Shown: positions 26,801 through 34,263 of the stretch, one piece after another
Position numbering within the stretch: position 1 is the stretch's first letter
Layout of the letters: each line of letters starts with the position of its first letter
Source of the DNA: Janthinobacterium sp. 1_2014MBL_MicDiv
GTDB taxonomy: Bacteria; Pseudomonadota; Gammaproteobacteria; Burkholderiales; Burkholderiaceae_D
Length of the DNA: 64,000 nucleotides
Direction of reading: 5' to 3'
Assembly (NCBI RefSeq): GCF_001865675.1
Contig: NZ_CP011319.1
Span: forward strand, 372,001 to 436,000
The notes under the pieces: generated by a model
The model's database searches: none
Seen by the model: only the letters and a program-made list of their open reading frames with translations
Told to the model about the DNA's origin: nothing
Made by a program: the position numbers and the translations under genes

Positions 26801-28306
26801 GTGCGTTGCATCTACCTGCTGTTGATGTTTGTTTTCGGCGCCGCGGCGCCCGCGCACGCCATGGACGCCGGCACCCTGAAGGTGGGCTCGAAGCGCTTCA
26901 CGGAATCGTACATCCTCGGCGAGATCGTCAGGCAGAGCGCCGCGCCGCACGTCGCGGTGCAGCACCGCCAGGGCCTGGGCAACACGGCCATCGTGCTGGC
27001 CGCGCTGCAGGCGGGCAGCATCGACGTGTATGCCGAATACATGGGCACCATCGCCAGCGAAATCCTCAAGCACGACAAACCGATCGACCTGGAACAGATG
27101 CGGCATGAACTGGCGCCGCTGGGCCTGGGCGTGGCCGTGCCGCTGGGATTCAATAATACCTATGCGCTGGCCGTGCGCGGCGATGAAAAATCCATCGCCA
27201 GTCTGGCGCAGCTGGCGCAGCAGCCTGGCCTCAAATTCGGCCTGTCGCATGAGTTCATCGGCCGCGTCGATGGCTGGCCGGGCCTGGCCGCGCGCTATGG
27301 CTTGCCGCAGCGCCCGCGCGGCCTCGATCACGGCATCGCCTATGAAGCGCTGGCGCAGCGCCAGGTGGACGTGATCGACATCTATTCGACGGATGCGAAG
27401 ATACGCCAGTACGGCTTGCGCGTGCTGGCCGACACGCAGCACTATTTCCCCCGCTACGACGCCATGCTGCTGTACCGGCTCGACGTGCCGGCGCGCTTTC
27501 CCGCCGCCTGGCAGGCGCTGCAAGCGCTGCAGGGGCGCATCAGCGAGAGCGACATGATCGCCATGAACGCGCAAGTGGAAATCGACGGCAAGAGCTTTGC
27601 CGGCGTGGCGCGGCAATGGTTGGCGTCGGGCAAGGCGGCAGGCAAGCCGGCTGCCGCCAGCGCCGCGGGCGTGCGCAGCGGGCTGCTGGCGAAAATCATC
27701 GGCGACGACTTGTGGACCCTGACGCGCCAGCATGTGACCCTGGTCCTGCTGTCGGTGGCGCTGGCGTGCGTGATCGGCATTCCGCTGGGCGTGCTGGCGG
27801 CGTTTTCGGCGCCGCTGCGGCAAACGGTGCTGGCGCTCGTCGGCGTGCTGCAGACGGTGCCCTCGCTGGCGCTGCTGGCGATCTTGATCCCCGTGCTGGG
27901 CATGATCGGCACCGTGCCGGCGCTGGTGGCGCTATTCGTCTACGCGCTGCTGCCCATCGTGCGCAACACGTGCACGGGCATCCTGCAAGTGCCGCAAGGC
28001 TTGCGCATGGCGGCGCTGGCGCTGGGCTTGAGCAAGCGCGACCGCCTGCTGCACGTGGATTTGCCGCTGGCCTTGCCCGTCATGCTGGCAGGCATCAAAA
28101 CGGCGGCCGTGATGAGCGTGGGCACGGCCACGATTGCCGCCTTCATCGGCGCGGGCGGCTACGGCGAACGCATCACCATCGGCCTGGCCCTGAATGACAA
28201 CGACATGCTGCTGGCCGGTGCGATCCCCGCAGCCGTGCTTGCCCTGCTGACGCAGGGCTTGTTCGAGCTGGTGGAGCGCTGGGCCGTGGCTGGCCGGCAG
28301 CGCTGA
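26801..28306 (+). CDS. fused substrate-binding/permease protein of an OpuA/HutXW-type ABC transporter
   Basis: 501 residues from a GTG with GGAG six bases upstream. A signal peptide (YLLLMFVFGAAAPAHA) precedes an OpuAC-type binding domain (about 20-290: VGSKRFTESYILGEI, GSIDVYAEYMG, GLSHEFIGR, DVIDIYSTDAKI). A permease domain follows (about 315-495) with the cytoplasmic loop ALGLSKRDRLLHVDLPLALPV characteristic of MetI-like permeases. Position at the end of the hut operon points to histidine uptake; in Sinorhizobium the related HutXWV system carries histidine and betaines. No ATP-binding subunit follows: the next gene is on the other strand, so the ATPase must be elsewhere or shared. Confidence 0.88.
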   Translation: MRCIYLLLMFVFGAAAPAHAMDAGTLKVGSKRFTESYILGEIVRQSAAPHVAVQHRQGLGNTAIVLAALQAGSIDVYAEYMGTIASEILKHDKPIDLEQMRHELAPLGLGVAVPLGFNNTYALAVRGDEKSIASLAQLAQQPGLKFGLSHEFIGRVDGWPGLAARYGLPQRPRGLDHGIAYEALAQRQVDVIDIYSTDAKIRQYGLRVLADTQHYFPRYDAMLLYRLDVPARFPAAWQALQALQGRISESDMIAMNAQVEIDGKSFAGVARQWLASGKAAGKPAAASAAGVRSGLLAKIIGDDLWTLTRQHVTLVLLSVALACVIGIPLGVLAAFSAPLRQTVLALVGVLQTVPSLALLAILIPVLGMIGTVPALVALFVYALLPIVRNTCTGILQVPQGLRMAALALGLSKRDRLLHVDLPLALPVMLAGIKTAAVMSVGTATIAAFIGAGGYGERITIGLALNDNDMLLAGAIPAAVLALLTQGLFELVERWAVAGRQR

Positions 28307-28317
28307 CGGCATCACGG

Positions 28318-28497
28318 TTACAGCGAGTGCAGTTTCGAGCGCACCGAGACGACCGCCTGGTGCAGGATGCGTTCGGCCTGGAAGTCGTTCTCGCGCTGTT
28401 CGGCGATGGCTTGCAGGTCGCGCGTGTAGCGTTCCAGGCGCGAGCGCAGGTAGGCGCGGTAGATTTTCATGACGAGTGGTTTGGCAGAAACATTCAT
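28318..28497 (-). CDS. small basic hypothetical protein (59 aa)
   Basis: Short frame starting MNVSAKPLVMKIYRAYLRSR and ending VRSKLHSL. The ATG has GGGAG seven bases upstream, a good ribosome binding site. The product is basic, rich in Arg and Gln, and predicted helical, with no membrane segment or signal. It converges on the hut transporter gene, with 11 bases between the two stops. I do not recognise a family. Codon third positions are GC-rich as in neighbouring genes, supporting a real gene. Confidence 0.6.
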   Translation of the reverse strand: MNVSAKPLVMKIYRAYLRSRLERYTRDLQAIAEQRENDFQAERILHQAVVSVRSKLHSL

Positions 28498-28726
28498 GAT
28501 GTGGCTCCCGGGTGCGTAATGATGCGTTCATTTTGTGTGAGCGGAATGCCGCCACTTTGCGTCACATCAAACGCCATGACCCCGTCAAATTGGCGCGTTT
28601 GACATTACGCAATGCCCCCAAGGCCGAAGATGCCACACTGAATCTTTCCTGCTTACCCCAGCCAATGTTGCGCAGCAGGTTATCCGCAGATTCGTCTCCC
28701 CCTGAAGTGCTTTCAAGGAGTGTCGC

Positions 28727-28864
28727 ATGGTCATTTTTGCCGTGGTTGCTGGCTGCATCGCCTGCCTGACAGTGTACCAAATCTATAAAAAATCGCAGGG
28801 AGCAAGTGGGGTTGCGCCACAACATATCGGCTTGCATGGCACATTGATTGAACCACGGAAATAA
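28727..28864 (+). CDS. small single-span membrane protein (45 aa)
   Basis: The ATG is preceded by AAGGAG at six bases, an ideal ribosome binding site. The product begins MVIFAVVAGCIACLTVYQIY, a single hydrophobic helix containing two cysteines, followed by KKSQG and a short polar tail ending EPRK. This is the architecture of small inner-membrane stress or regulator proteins. Base composition is more AT-rich than the surrounding genes. No family recognised. A rho-independent terminator on the same strand at 29016-29051 could end its transcript. Confidence 0.55.
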   Translation: MVIFAVVAGCIACLTVYQIYKKSQGASGVAPQHIGLHGTLIEPRK

Positions 28865-28881
28865 TCAGTGTCATCCGAGCG

Positions 28882-28933
28882 ACATTTGGTTAAGAGATTT
28901 AAGTCAAATGTAAGGCCCGGTAAGCAAATGTAA
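28882..28933. repeat. three copies of CAAATGT motif
   Basis: ACATTTG (28882-28888, inverted) and two direct copies of CAAATGTAA (28905-28913 and 28925-28933), 20 bases apart between the direct copies. Such spacing, about two helical turns, suits a dimeric regulator. The sites lie upstream of the possible sRNA ending at 29051. The regulator is unknown and the repeat could be chance in AT-rich sequence. Confidence 0.3.
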
Positions 28934-28974
28934 AGGTCGGCGCCGCGACAAGCCGCAGCGTTTATATTGATAAC

Positions 28975-29051
28975 CGTTGATTGCATTCTCCCCCTCCCAC
29001 TTGACAATGGGTTCACCCCGCGGTGCCGCTAGCCCGCGGGGATTTTTTTTT
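28975..29051 (+). ncRNA. candidate small RNA with C-rich single-stranded region
   Basis: Between the small membrane protein and the converging acetyltransferase is a stretch without a gene that ends in a strong terminator. A TATATT at 28963-28968 could be a -10 box (no clear -35), which would give a transcript of about 75 bases. It carries CTCCCCCTCCC near 28987-28997, complementary to GGAGG-type ribosome binding sites. Alternatively this is only the 3' UTR of the 45-residue gene. Start position is a guess. Confidence 0.35.
29016..29051 (+). terminator. strong plus-strand rho-independent terminator
   Basis: CCCCGCGG (29016-29023) pairs with CCGCGGGG (29034-29041), ten-base loop, followed by A and nine T. 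The nearest plus-strand gene ends at 28864. Confidence 0.88.
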
Positions 29052-29074
29052 GCAGCCTGCGCTTTCAATGCCAA

Positions 29075-29584
29075 TCAGGCCGGTTTCGGCGTGCCTGCCG
29101 ACAATTGTGTCAAGGCATCGCCGGCAACCCGGCAGATGCGCCAGTCCGGCATCACGTCGGCGCCCATGCCCTTGTAGAAATTGATCGCGTTTTCATTCCA
29201 GTCCAGCACCGACCATTCGAAGCGGCCGCAATCGCGTTCGACGGCCAGTTGCGCCAGCGCCACCAGCATCTGCTTGCCATAACCGTTGCCGCGCACCGAT
29301 TGCTTGACGTACAGGTCTTCCAGGTACAAGCCCTTGCGGCACAGGAAGGTGGAAAAATTATGGAAGAACAGGGCGAAGGTCACCACTTCACCATCTTGCG
29401 TGCCGACCAGCGCTTCGCAGGCGGGATGCTGGCCGAACAGGCTGTCGCGCAGCATGGATTCCCTGGCGATCATCATGTGCTCGAGTTTCTCAAACACGGC
29501 CAGTTCGTGGATCATGCCGAAGATGGCGGCGACGTCGGCTTCCTGGGCGGGACGGATGGCGAGGGGGGACAGGGAGGAGCTCAT
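29075..29584 (-). CDS. GNAT N-acetyltransferase, SSAT/diamine-acetyltransferase-like
   Basis: 169 residues. The layout (MIHELAVFEKLE, FFHNFSTFLCRKGLYLEDLYV, QSVRGNGYGKQML, WSVLDWNENAINFYKGMGA) resembles the spermidine/spermine or thialysine acetyltransferase group, so a polyamine or amino acid side chain is a plausible substrate. Start at 29584 forms an ATGA overlap with the stop of the upstream DMT transporter gene, making the two translationally coupled. Pairing with an exporter suggests modification and export of the same class of amine, which is inference. Confidence 0.82.
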   Translation of the reverse strand: MSSSLSPLAIRPAQEADVAAIFGMIHELAVFEKLEHMMIARESMLRDSLFGQHPACEALVGTQDGEVVTFALFFHNFSTFLCRKGLYLEDLYVKQSVRGNGYGKQMLVALAQLAVERDCGRFEWSVLDWNENAINFYKGMGADVMPDWRICRVAGDALTQLSAGTPKPA

Positions 29585-30525
29585 GTTGCCTTTGCGGGTG
29601 GAGTGGTGGAAATGGCGGATGCCGTAGCGGTCTTGCGCGCGCCCGAGGTCAGGGCCCAGGCCACGCTGGACAGGCACAGGACCATGCCCGCCCATTCGAT
29701 GGCGGCGGGCCGGTAGTGTTCGAACTGCACCGACAGCAGCACGGAAATGACGGGCGTGACGACGCCGATATACACGGTCTTTTGCGTGCCGATGCGGGCG
29801 ATCAGCGTGAAATACGCGCTGAAGGCGATCACCGAGCCGAAGATGGCTAGGTAAAACAATCCCATCCAGTAACTGGGGCGCGCGGGCAACTGCCACGACT
29901 GGCCCGTGGCGACGGCCCAGACGGCGACCATCAAGGTGCCCCACAGCATGGTCCAGGCCATGGTCAGCATCACGTTGCCCGACTGTTCGCGCACCTTCAT
30001 GACGAGGGCGTTGCCCACGGTGCTAGAGACGGTGGCCACCAGGGCCAGCATGAAGCCGAGCAGGAAGTGGCCATTGCCGCCCCCCACGATGTCTTGCAGT
30101 GCGGCGCCGATCGACCGGTAAAACAGCAGCACGATGCCGGTGATGGCGACGAAGGCCGCGCAACACGTGCTCCAGGTGATGGGCGTGCCGAAAACGATGC
30201 GGTTGAGCAACGGCGTCCAGAACACCATCAGCGCGAACAGCACGCTGACGAGGGCCGAAACCAGGTATTGCTCGGAGCTGTAAGTGCAGACATAACTGAG
30301 GGCAAACGAAGCCAGGCCTTGCAGCAGCATCCATTTTTGCGCGCGCCAGGGCAGGCGCAGGGCGTCGCCGCGCACGGCGCACCACGCGAACAGGGCGGCC
30401 GAAGCGAGGCCGAAGCGGTAGACCACGGAGACGGCGGGGGCGACATCGCCCAGCTGCAAGGTAATGGCCCAGAAGGTGGAGCCCCAGATCAGGCAGGCAA
30501 TGATGAACAGGAGAGGAGAGGACAT
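29581..30525 (-). CDS. DMT-superfamily transporter (EamA family)
   Basis: 314 residues with ten predicted membrane helices arranged as two EamA repeats; the first begins LLFIIACLIWGSTFWAITLQ and the second near GGNGHFLLGFMLALVATVSS. These carriers move small metabolites, often outward; the substrate is unknown. The ATG at 30525 is chosen because the upstream in-frame extension lacks hydrophobic character and would begin inside unrelated sequence. It is followed directly by the coupled acetyltransferase gene. Confidence 0.86.
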   Translation of the reverse strand: MSSPLLFIIACLIWGSTFWAITLQLGDVAPAVSVVYRFGLASAALFAWCAVRGDALRLPWRAQKWMLLQGLASFALSYVCTYSSEQYLVSALVSVLFALMVFWTPLLNRIVFGTPITWSTCCAAFVAITGIVLLFYRSIGAALQDIVGGGNGHFLLGFMLALVATVSSTVGNALVMKVREQSGNVMLTMAWTMLWGTLMVAVWAVATGQSWQLPARPSYWMGLFYLAIFGSVIAFSAYFTLIARIGTQKTVYIGVVTPVISVLLSVQFEHYRPAAIEWAGMVLCLSSVAWALTSGARKTATASAISTTPPAKAT

Positions 30526-30706
30526 CGCGCAAGTATACGGGCATCGCGCGGGGATGGCGAGTGCCGGTCGGGCTTGCTTTATGGATAGTGCGGTGCACGC
30601 CGGCATTGAGCCAGCGCAGTGCTTTTGGAAAACGTTGAATTTATGAAAATATTCACATTACTATCAAGTAAATATTTTCTCAATTGCATCGTTATGGAGA
30701 AACGCC

Positions 30707-30838
30707 ATGCCAGCCTCACTGCAGATCAAAGTATGGAGCGTGCTCGCGTATGTCATCGTGACCACCTTGATCGCCGTCTGGCTGCACGAGGGCATGGCGC
30801 CCTCATCCCTGCTGATCGCCGCCGGCGCATTCGGCTGA
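30707..30838 (+). CDS. small single-span membrane protein (43 aa)
   Basis: The ATG has GGAGA seven bases upstream. The product starts MPASLQIKVWSVLAYVIVTT and forms one hydrophobic helix, a short charged turn LHEGM and a second weakly hydrophobic tail (SSLLIAAGAFG). An AT-rich stretch at 30640-30690, unlike its surroundings, may be the promoter. Family unknown. Its 3' end lies inside a perfect ten-base inverted repeat shared with the converging lipoprotein gene. Confidence 0.55.
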   Translation: MPASLQIKVWSVLAYVIVTTLIAVWLHEGMAPSSLLIAAGAFG

Positions 30839-30852
30839 ATGCATGCGCCGGC
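30821..30852. repeat. perfect 10-bp inverted repeat between convergent genes
   Basis: GCCGGCGCAT (30821-30830) and ATGCGCCGGC (30843-30852) with a 12-base loop that contains the stop of the 43-residue gene. There is no T run on either side, so it is not a canonical intrinsic terminator, but it may stabilise 3' ends or act with Rho. Confidence 0.5.
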
Positions 30853-30859
30853 AGGGGGA

Positions 30860-31309
30860 TTAATGCGTGACGCGGGTCTTGCGGCCATCGGACAGCAGGC
30901 GCACGCGCTCGCCCGGGCGGAACAGCTCGTCGGCGTCCTGCACGATGGCGCGCATATCGCCATTGTCCAGGCGCACGGTAATTTCCAGGCCGGCCTTGTT
31001 CGAGGCATTCGCTTCGATGCTCTTGCCAGCCATGCCGCCGGCGACCGCGCCGAGGATGCTGGCCGCGATGGCGCCCTTGCCGCCCCCGACCGCCGAGCCG
31101 GCCACGCCGCCCAGCGCCGCGCCAGCCAGCACGCCCGTGCCCGTTTCGCCCTTGTCGATGGTTACCTGGCGCACGGATTCAACCGTGCCCATGCGGACCG
31201 ATTGTTCGTTTTGCGCCTGGCGTGCATTGTAGACATTCGCCGAGTTCGGTTGTACGGCGCAGCCGGCCAGGGTGGCCAGCAATGCCACTGCAATAATTGG
31301 TGCTTTCAT
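30860..31309 (-). CDS. glycine-zipper outer membrane lipoprotein (SlyB-like)
   Basis: 149 residues. The signal peptide ends in the lipobox LATLAGC, so C17 would be lipidated. A glycine-zipper segment with GxxxG-type repeats (GVLAGAALGGVAGSAVGGG onward) is followed by a beta-rich domain (ITVRLDNGDMRAIVQDADELF and VRLLSDGRKTRV). This is the SlyB/PcoB/17-kDa antigen architecture of outer membrane lipoproteins linked to envelope integrity. The ATG at 31309 has AAGGAG seven bases upstream. Confidence 0.87.
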   Translation of the reverse strand: MKAPIIAVALLATLAGCAVQPNSANVYNARQAQNEQSVRMGTVESVRQVTIDKGETGTGVLAGAALGGVAGSAVGGGKGAIAASILGAVAGGMAGKSIEANASNKAGLEITVRLDNGDMRAIVQDADELFRPGERVRLLSDGRKTRVTH

Positions 31310-31463
31310 GTGAAACTCCTTGGACAAAGATGGTGAGCCGATTACGTCGACCGGCCATAAAAATGCTTATTACTTATCATAAGGATACTTTCTTAGGATA
31401 ACTAGTTGTGAATGGTAATAATCTGTTACTCGGCACCGGTGTTGCGCCCCGATCCTGCGCCTC

Positions 31464-31892
31464 TCAATATGCGAGCCGCAGGCGCCGGTACAGGAAGCCC
31501 AGCACGAACAACGGACCGATCAGCAGGAAGCGCAGGTCGTCGAGGAACGACGGTTTCCTGCCTTCGATCTGGTGACCGATGAACTGGCCTATCCACGCCA
31601 GCACGAACACACCCAGCGACAGGGGCAGGATGGTCATGGGCGGCATGGCGAGCAGCAGGCCCAGCATGGCGGCCAGCATCAGCAGCATGCCTGCAGCAAA
31701 CGGACGCGACAGTTTGTAGTAGTAGTATAAGGCGAGAATGCTGCCGAGCAGCGCCACGCTGGCGTGCACGCTCCACAGCAGCCCCAGCAGGCTGAAAACG
31801 ATCAGCGGCACACACACGATGTGCACCCATTCATTGACGTGGTTGCGGTGGCTGTCGCCATACCGGGCCAGCAGGGTGTCGATGGTGCGCAT
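31464..31892 (-). CDS. Mpo1-like / DUF962 membrane protein
   Basis: 142 residues with four hydrophobic helices. Family features are the N-terminal HRNHVNEWVHIVCVPL histidine cluster and the later GHQIEGRKPSFLDDLRFLL block. Yeast Mpo1, the founding relative, is an iron-dependent dioxygenase that shortens 2-hydroxy fatty acids by alpha-oxidation; bacterial members are largely untested. The histidines that would bind iron are present. Monocistronic by appearance. Confidence 0.83.
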   Translation of the reverse strand: MRTIDTLLARYGDSHRNHVNEWVHIVCVPLIVFSLLGLLWSVHASVALLGSILALYYYYKLSRPFAAGMLLMLAAMLGLLLAMPPMTILPLSLGVFVLAWIGQFIGHQIEGRKPSFLDDLRFLLIGPLFVLGFLYRRLRLAY

Positions 31893-32042
31893 GGGCGTCT
31901 CTCTATGGTGGCGTTCTGGCTGGAAATTCTACACCGGAACACGGCTTGCCGAACGCGGCGGGAAAAGCGGAAGTTGTTAGATTGGTAATTTCACGTTATT
32001 ATTGCCAGTTGGAAATATTTCCGTGCATTTCAAAAGGTAGTC

Positions 32043-32921
32043 GTGACATCACCAGCCAGCCATCCTGATTACCAGCGCTATTCGATGGCGTCCCTGCAGC
32101 AAGCGTTGGCCGGACCGGAAGGGACGGATGCGGCGCGGCGCCAGCGGATTGAAATGGAAATTGCCCAGCGCCAGCAGGATGACCTGGAGGCACAGCAGCG
32201 CCAGTGGGCGGCGCGGCCGCAGGACAAGCCGCTCGATCCCGCCGCTGCGGCACTGGCGGCAGCGGCCAGGCCTTACTTGCAGTCGGCAGGCTATGTGCTG
32301 CTGTTCACGTGGGTAGTGTTGACAGTCAGTGTTTGCTTGGAAATCGTCCTGGCCGATAGCCGGATTTATGTTGTCGGCGGCGTCGAGTTGCTGATCTTTG
32401 GCATCTTCTTGTTGCGTGGCAGCCTGCGCGCGGCGAGATGGCTGCGCTGGCTGGCGGTTTTCTGCGTGGTGCCGACCGTGCTGGCGCTCGATTTCCTGTT
32501 CCTGCAACCGTGGTCCCTGACGGTGGCCCAATTCAAGCTGGCGCCCGCGTACCGTCTCTGGTCGGTGCTGGAAGTCGTGCTGTCGTTGTGGGTCATCCGC
32601 TATCTGTATCGCCAGCTGGGCATGCCTGCCGTGGCGGCCGCCTGCGATGCCAAGGGGTACAGGCGGCGCGACCTGCGCATTCCGGCGCTGCTGGGATTGA
32701 TTCTCGGCATCGTTGGCATCGGCATCAAGCTGGCTGCCTTGCATGGCGACACGGCCTTGCAGGCACGCGCCATCGTGGCGCAGCGCCATGGACCCGGTTA
32801 CGGCTACCATGTCAGTGGCGTGGGCCGGAGCGTCACGCCGCAGGGCGCATTGCATACGGCGCTGGTGCAGGTGTGGGATGACAAGGGCATCATGCAGGTA
32901 CCCGTGCAGTGGCCACAGTAA
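32043..32921 (+). CDS. hypothetical integral membrane protein
   Basis: 292 residues from a GTG with AAAGGTAG just upstream; an ATG at 32085 is an alternative. The N-terminal 70 residues are soluble and Gln/Ala-rich, including a likely coiled coil (QRIEMEIAQRQQDDLEAQQR). Four or five membrane helices follow at about 80-220, then a C-terminal domain of about 60 residues that appears extracytoplasmic (VSGVGRSVTPQGALHTALVQ). I do not recognise a family. No obvious operon partner. Confidence 0.65.
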   Translation: MTSPASHPDYQRYSMASLQQALAGPEGTDAARRQRIEMEIAQRQQDDLEAQQRQWAARPQDKPLDPAAAALAAAARPYLQSAGYVLLFTWVVLTVSVCLEIVLADSRIYVVGGVELLIFGIFLLRGSLRAARWLRWLAVFCVVPTVLALDFLFLQPWSLTVAQFKLAPAYRLWSVLEVVLSLWVIRYLYRQLGMPAVAAACDAKGYRRRDLRIPALLGLILGIVGIGIKLAALHGDTALQARAIVAQRHGPGYGYHVSGVGRSVTPQGALHTALVQVWDDKGIMQVPVQWPQ

Positions 32922-32954
32922 AATAGGCAACCTCCACCGCACAGGACGCCACTT

Positions 32955-33488
32955 TTGAGCAGGAATCTACTCCCCGCAGCTGCCTCGCCGGACACGCGCA
33001 AGCGCTGCTTCGATCCCGTCGTCGACGCCGACACGCGCTTGCTGCTGCTGGGCAGCCTGCCCGGCGAAAAATCGCTGGCGCACAGCCAGTACTATGCGCA
33101 TCCGCAAAACAAATTCTGGACGCTGATGGGCGAAGTGCTGGGCGTGAACTTGACGAGCCTGCCCTATGAGGCGCGCCTGGCCGCCTTGCTGGCACACGGC
33201 GTGGGCCTGTGGGACGTGGTGGCGCAGGCGCAGCGCACGGGCAGCCTGGACAGCAATATCCGTGAGCGCGACGACAATGACCTGCTGGCCCTGGCGGCCA
33301 GCCTGCCGCGGCTGCACACCATCGCCTTCAACGGCGGCACGGCCGCGAAGCTGGGCATCAAGGTGCTGGGCGCGCAGGCGCAGCGCTACCGCATCGTCAG
33401 CTTGCCGTCCAGCAGTCCGGCCTACACGCTCGCGTATGCGCAGAAATTGCAAGCCTGGCTGATGCTGCGCGGCATCGAGGCCACGTAG
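32955..33488 (+). CDS. hypoxanthine-DNA glycosylase-type uracil-DNA glycosylase superfamily protein
   Basis: 177 residues. The signature LLLGSLPGEKSLAHSQYYAH followed by PQNKFWTLMGE is that of the UDG-superfamily group annotated as DNA-deoxyinosine (hypoxanthine-DNA) glycosylase, related to Mug. It would remove deaminated purines, or possibly uracil or xanthine, from DNA. The C-terminal SLPSSSPAYTL matches the DNA-intercalating motif position. The start is a TTG at 32955; no early ATG exists, and the next methionine would remove the active-site motif. Close to another glycosylase gene (mpg, 36724), though not co-transcribed. Confidence 0.82.
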   Translation: MSRNLLPAAASPDTRKRCFDPVVDADTRLLLLGSLPGEKSLAHSQYYAHPQNKFWTLMGEVLGVNLTSLPYEARLAALLAHGVGLWDVVAQAQRTGSLDSNIRERDDNDLLALAASLPRLHTIAFNGGTAAKLGIKVLGAQAQRYRIVSLPSSSPAYTLAYAQKLQAWLMLRGIEAT

Positions 33489-33502
33489 GGCCACGCCGGC
33501 GC

Positions 33503-34159
33503 TCAACGCGCGCCAGCCCGCGCTGCTTCCTGCCGGTACTGGCGCCGCCAGAACCAGGCGATGCATAGCAAGCCCAGCAAGGATGGCGCCAGCTGCGTCC
33601 ACGGCTGGCCCACGCGCAGCAAGTTGCCGGCGGCGGCCGACAGCATGGCGAACAGCGAGGCGAGCAGTTTGTAGATGTGTTCGTAGCGCCACAGGACGCC
33701 ATGCCAGCGGCGGGGAAACAGCCAGCGCGCGCTGTCGTAGACGACGATGGTGGCCAGGCCGCCCAGCGACGACAGCACGACGATGGCTTGCTGCCCGGAA
33801 GCGTCCTGCCGCAAGCGCAGCAGGATCAGCAGGCCGGCCGCCAGCGCGGCGGCCGTCATCGCGCCATCGACGGCTTGCGGACCGGCATCGCGCGTGTAGA
33901 TGGCGCGCCAGCCGCTCAGCAGCTGGTACAGCACCAGCACGGTCAGCACGGCAAACACGGGACGATAGCCAAACAGCACATTGCCGACGGCGGCCGTGGC
34001 GCAGACGAGCAAGGTCAGCCACGCAAACTGGCGGCCGTGGCGGCGGTGCGCGGGCGTGCCCTTGGCCATTGCCAGCAGGAACAGTCCCAGTCCGATGGCG
34101 GCGCTGCCGGCCAGCACGTGGAGGGCGATATTGATCAGTTGTGGCTGCAGTTGCGGCAT
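33503..34159 (-). CDS. integral membrane protein, possibly DUF2306-like
   Basis: 218 residues with about seven hydrophobic helices. The first segment, LHVLAGSAAIGLGLFLLAMA then KGTPAHRRHGRQFAW, resembles DUF2306-type proteins, in which a histidine-bearing helix precedes a short basic loop; this is a weak match from memory. The ATG at 34159 is six bases from GGAG, whereas the ATG at 34165 touches it, so the former is used. Function unknown. Confidence 0.65.
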   Translation of the reverse strand: MPQLQPQLINIALHVLAGSAAIGLGLFLLAMAKGTPAHRRHGRQFAWLTLLVCATAAVGNVLFGYRPVFAVLTVLVLYQLLSGWRAIYTRDAGPQAVDGAMTAAALAAGLLILLRLRQDASGQQAIVVLSSLGGLATIVVYDSARWLFPRRWHGVLWRYEHIYKLLASLFAMLSAAAGNLLRVGQPWTQLAPSLLGLLCIAWFWRRQYRQEAARAGAR

Positions 34160-34263
34160 GCGCATCTCCGGATGCGGGCCAGGCTGGCGCACGCTCGCGG
34201 AGATGGTATCTTGATAATTGCCGCTTGCCAAGACAGCAAACGGCGGCCGGGAGGCGGCAGGAC

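Noticed and set aside
28562..28837. Minus-strand frame of 91 codons opposite the 45-residue membrane protein
   Set aside because: No good ribosome binding site and mixed composition; the plus-strand small gene has an ideal AAGGAG. Cannot be fully excluded.
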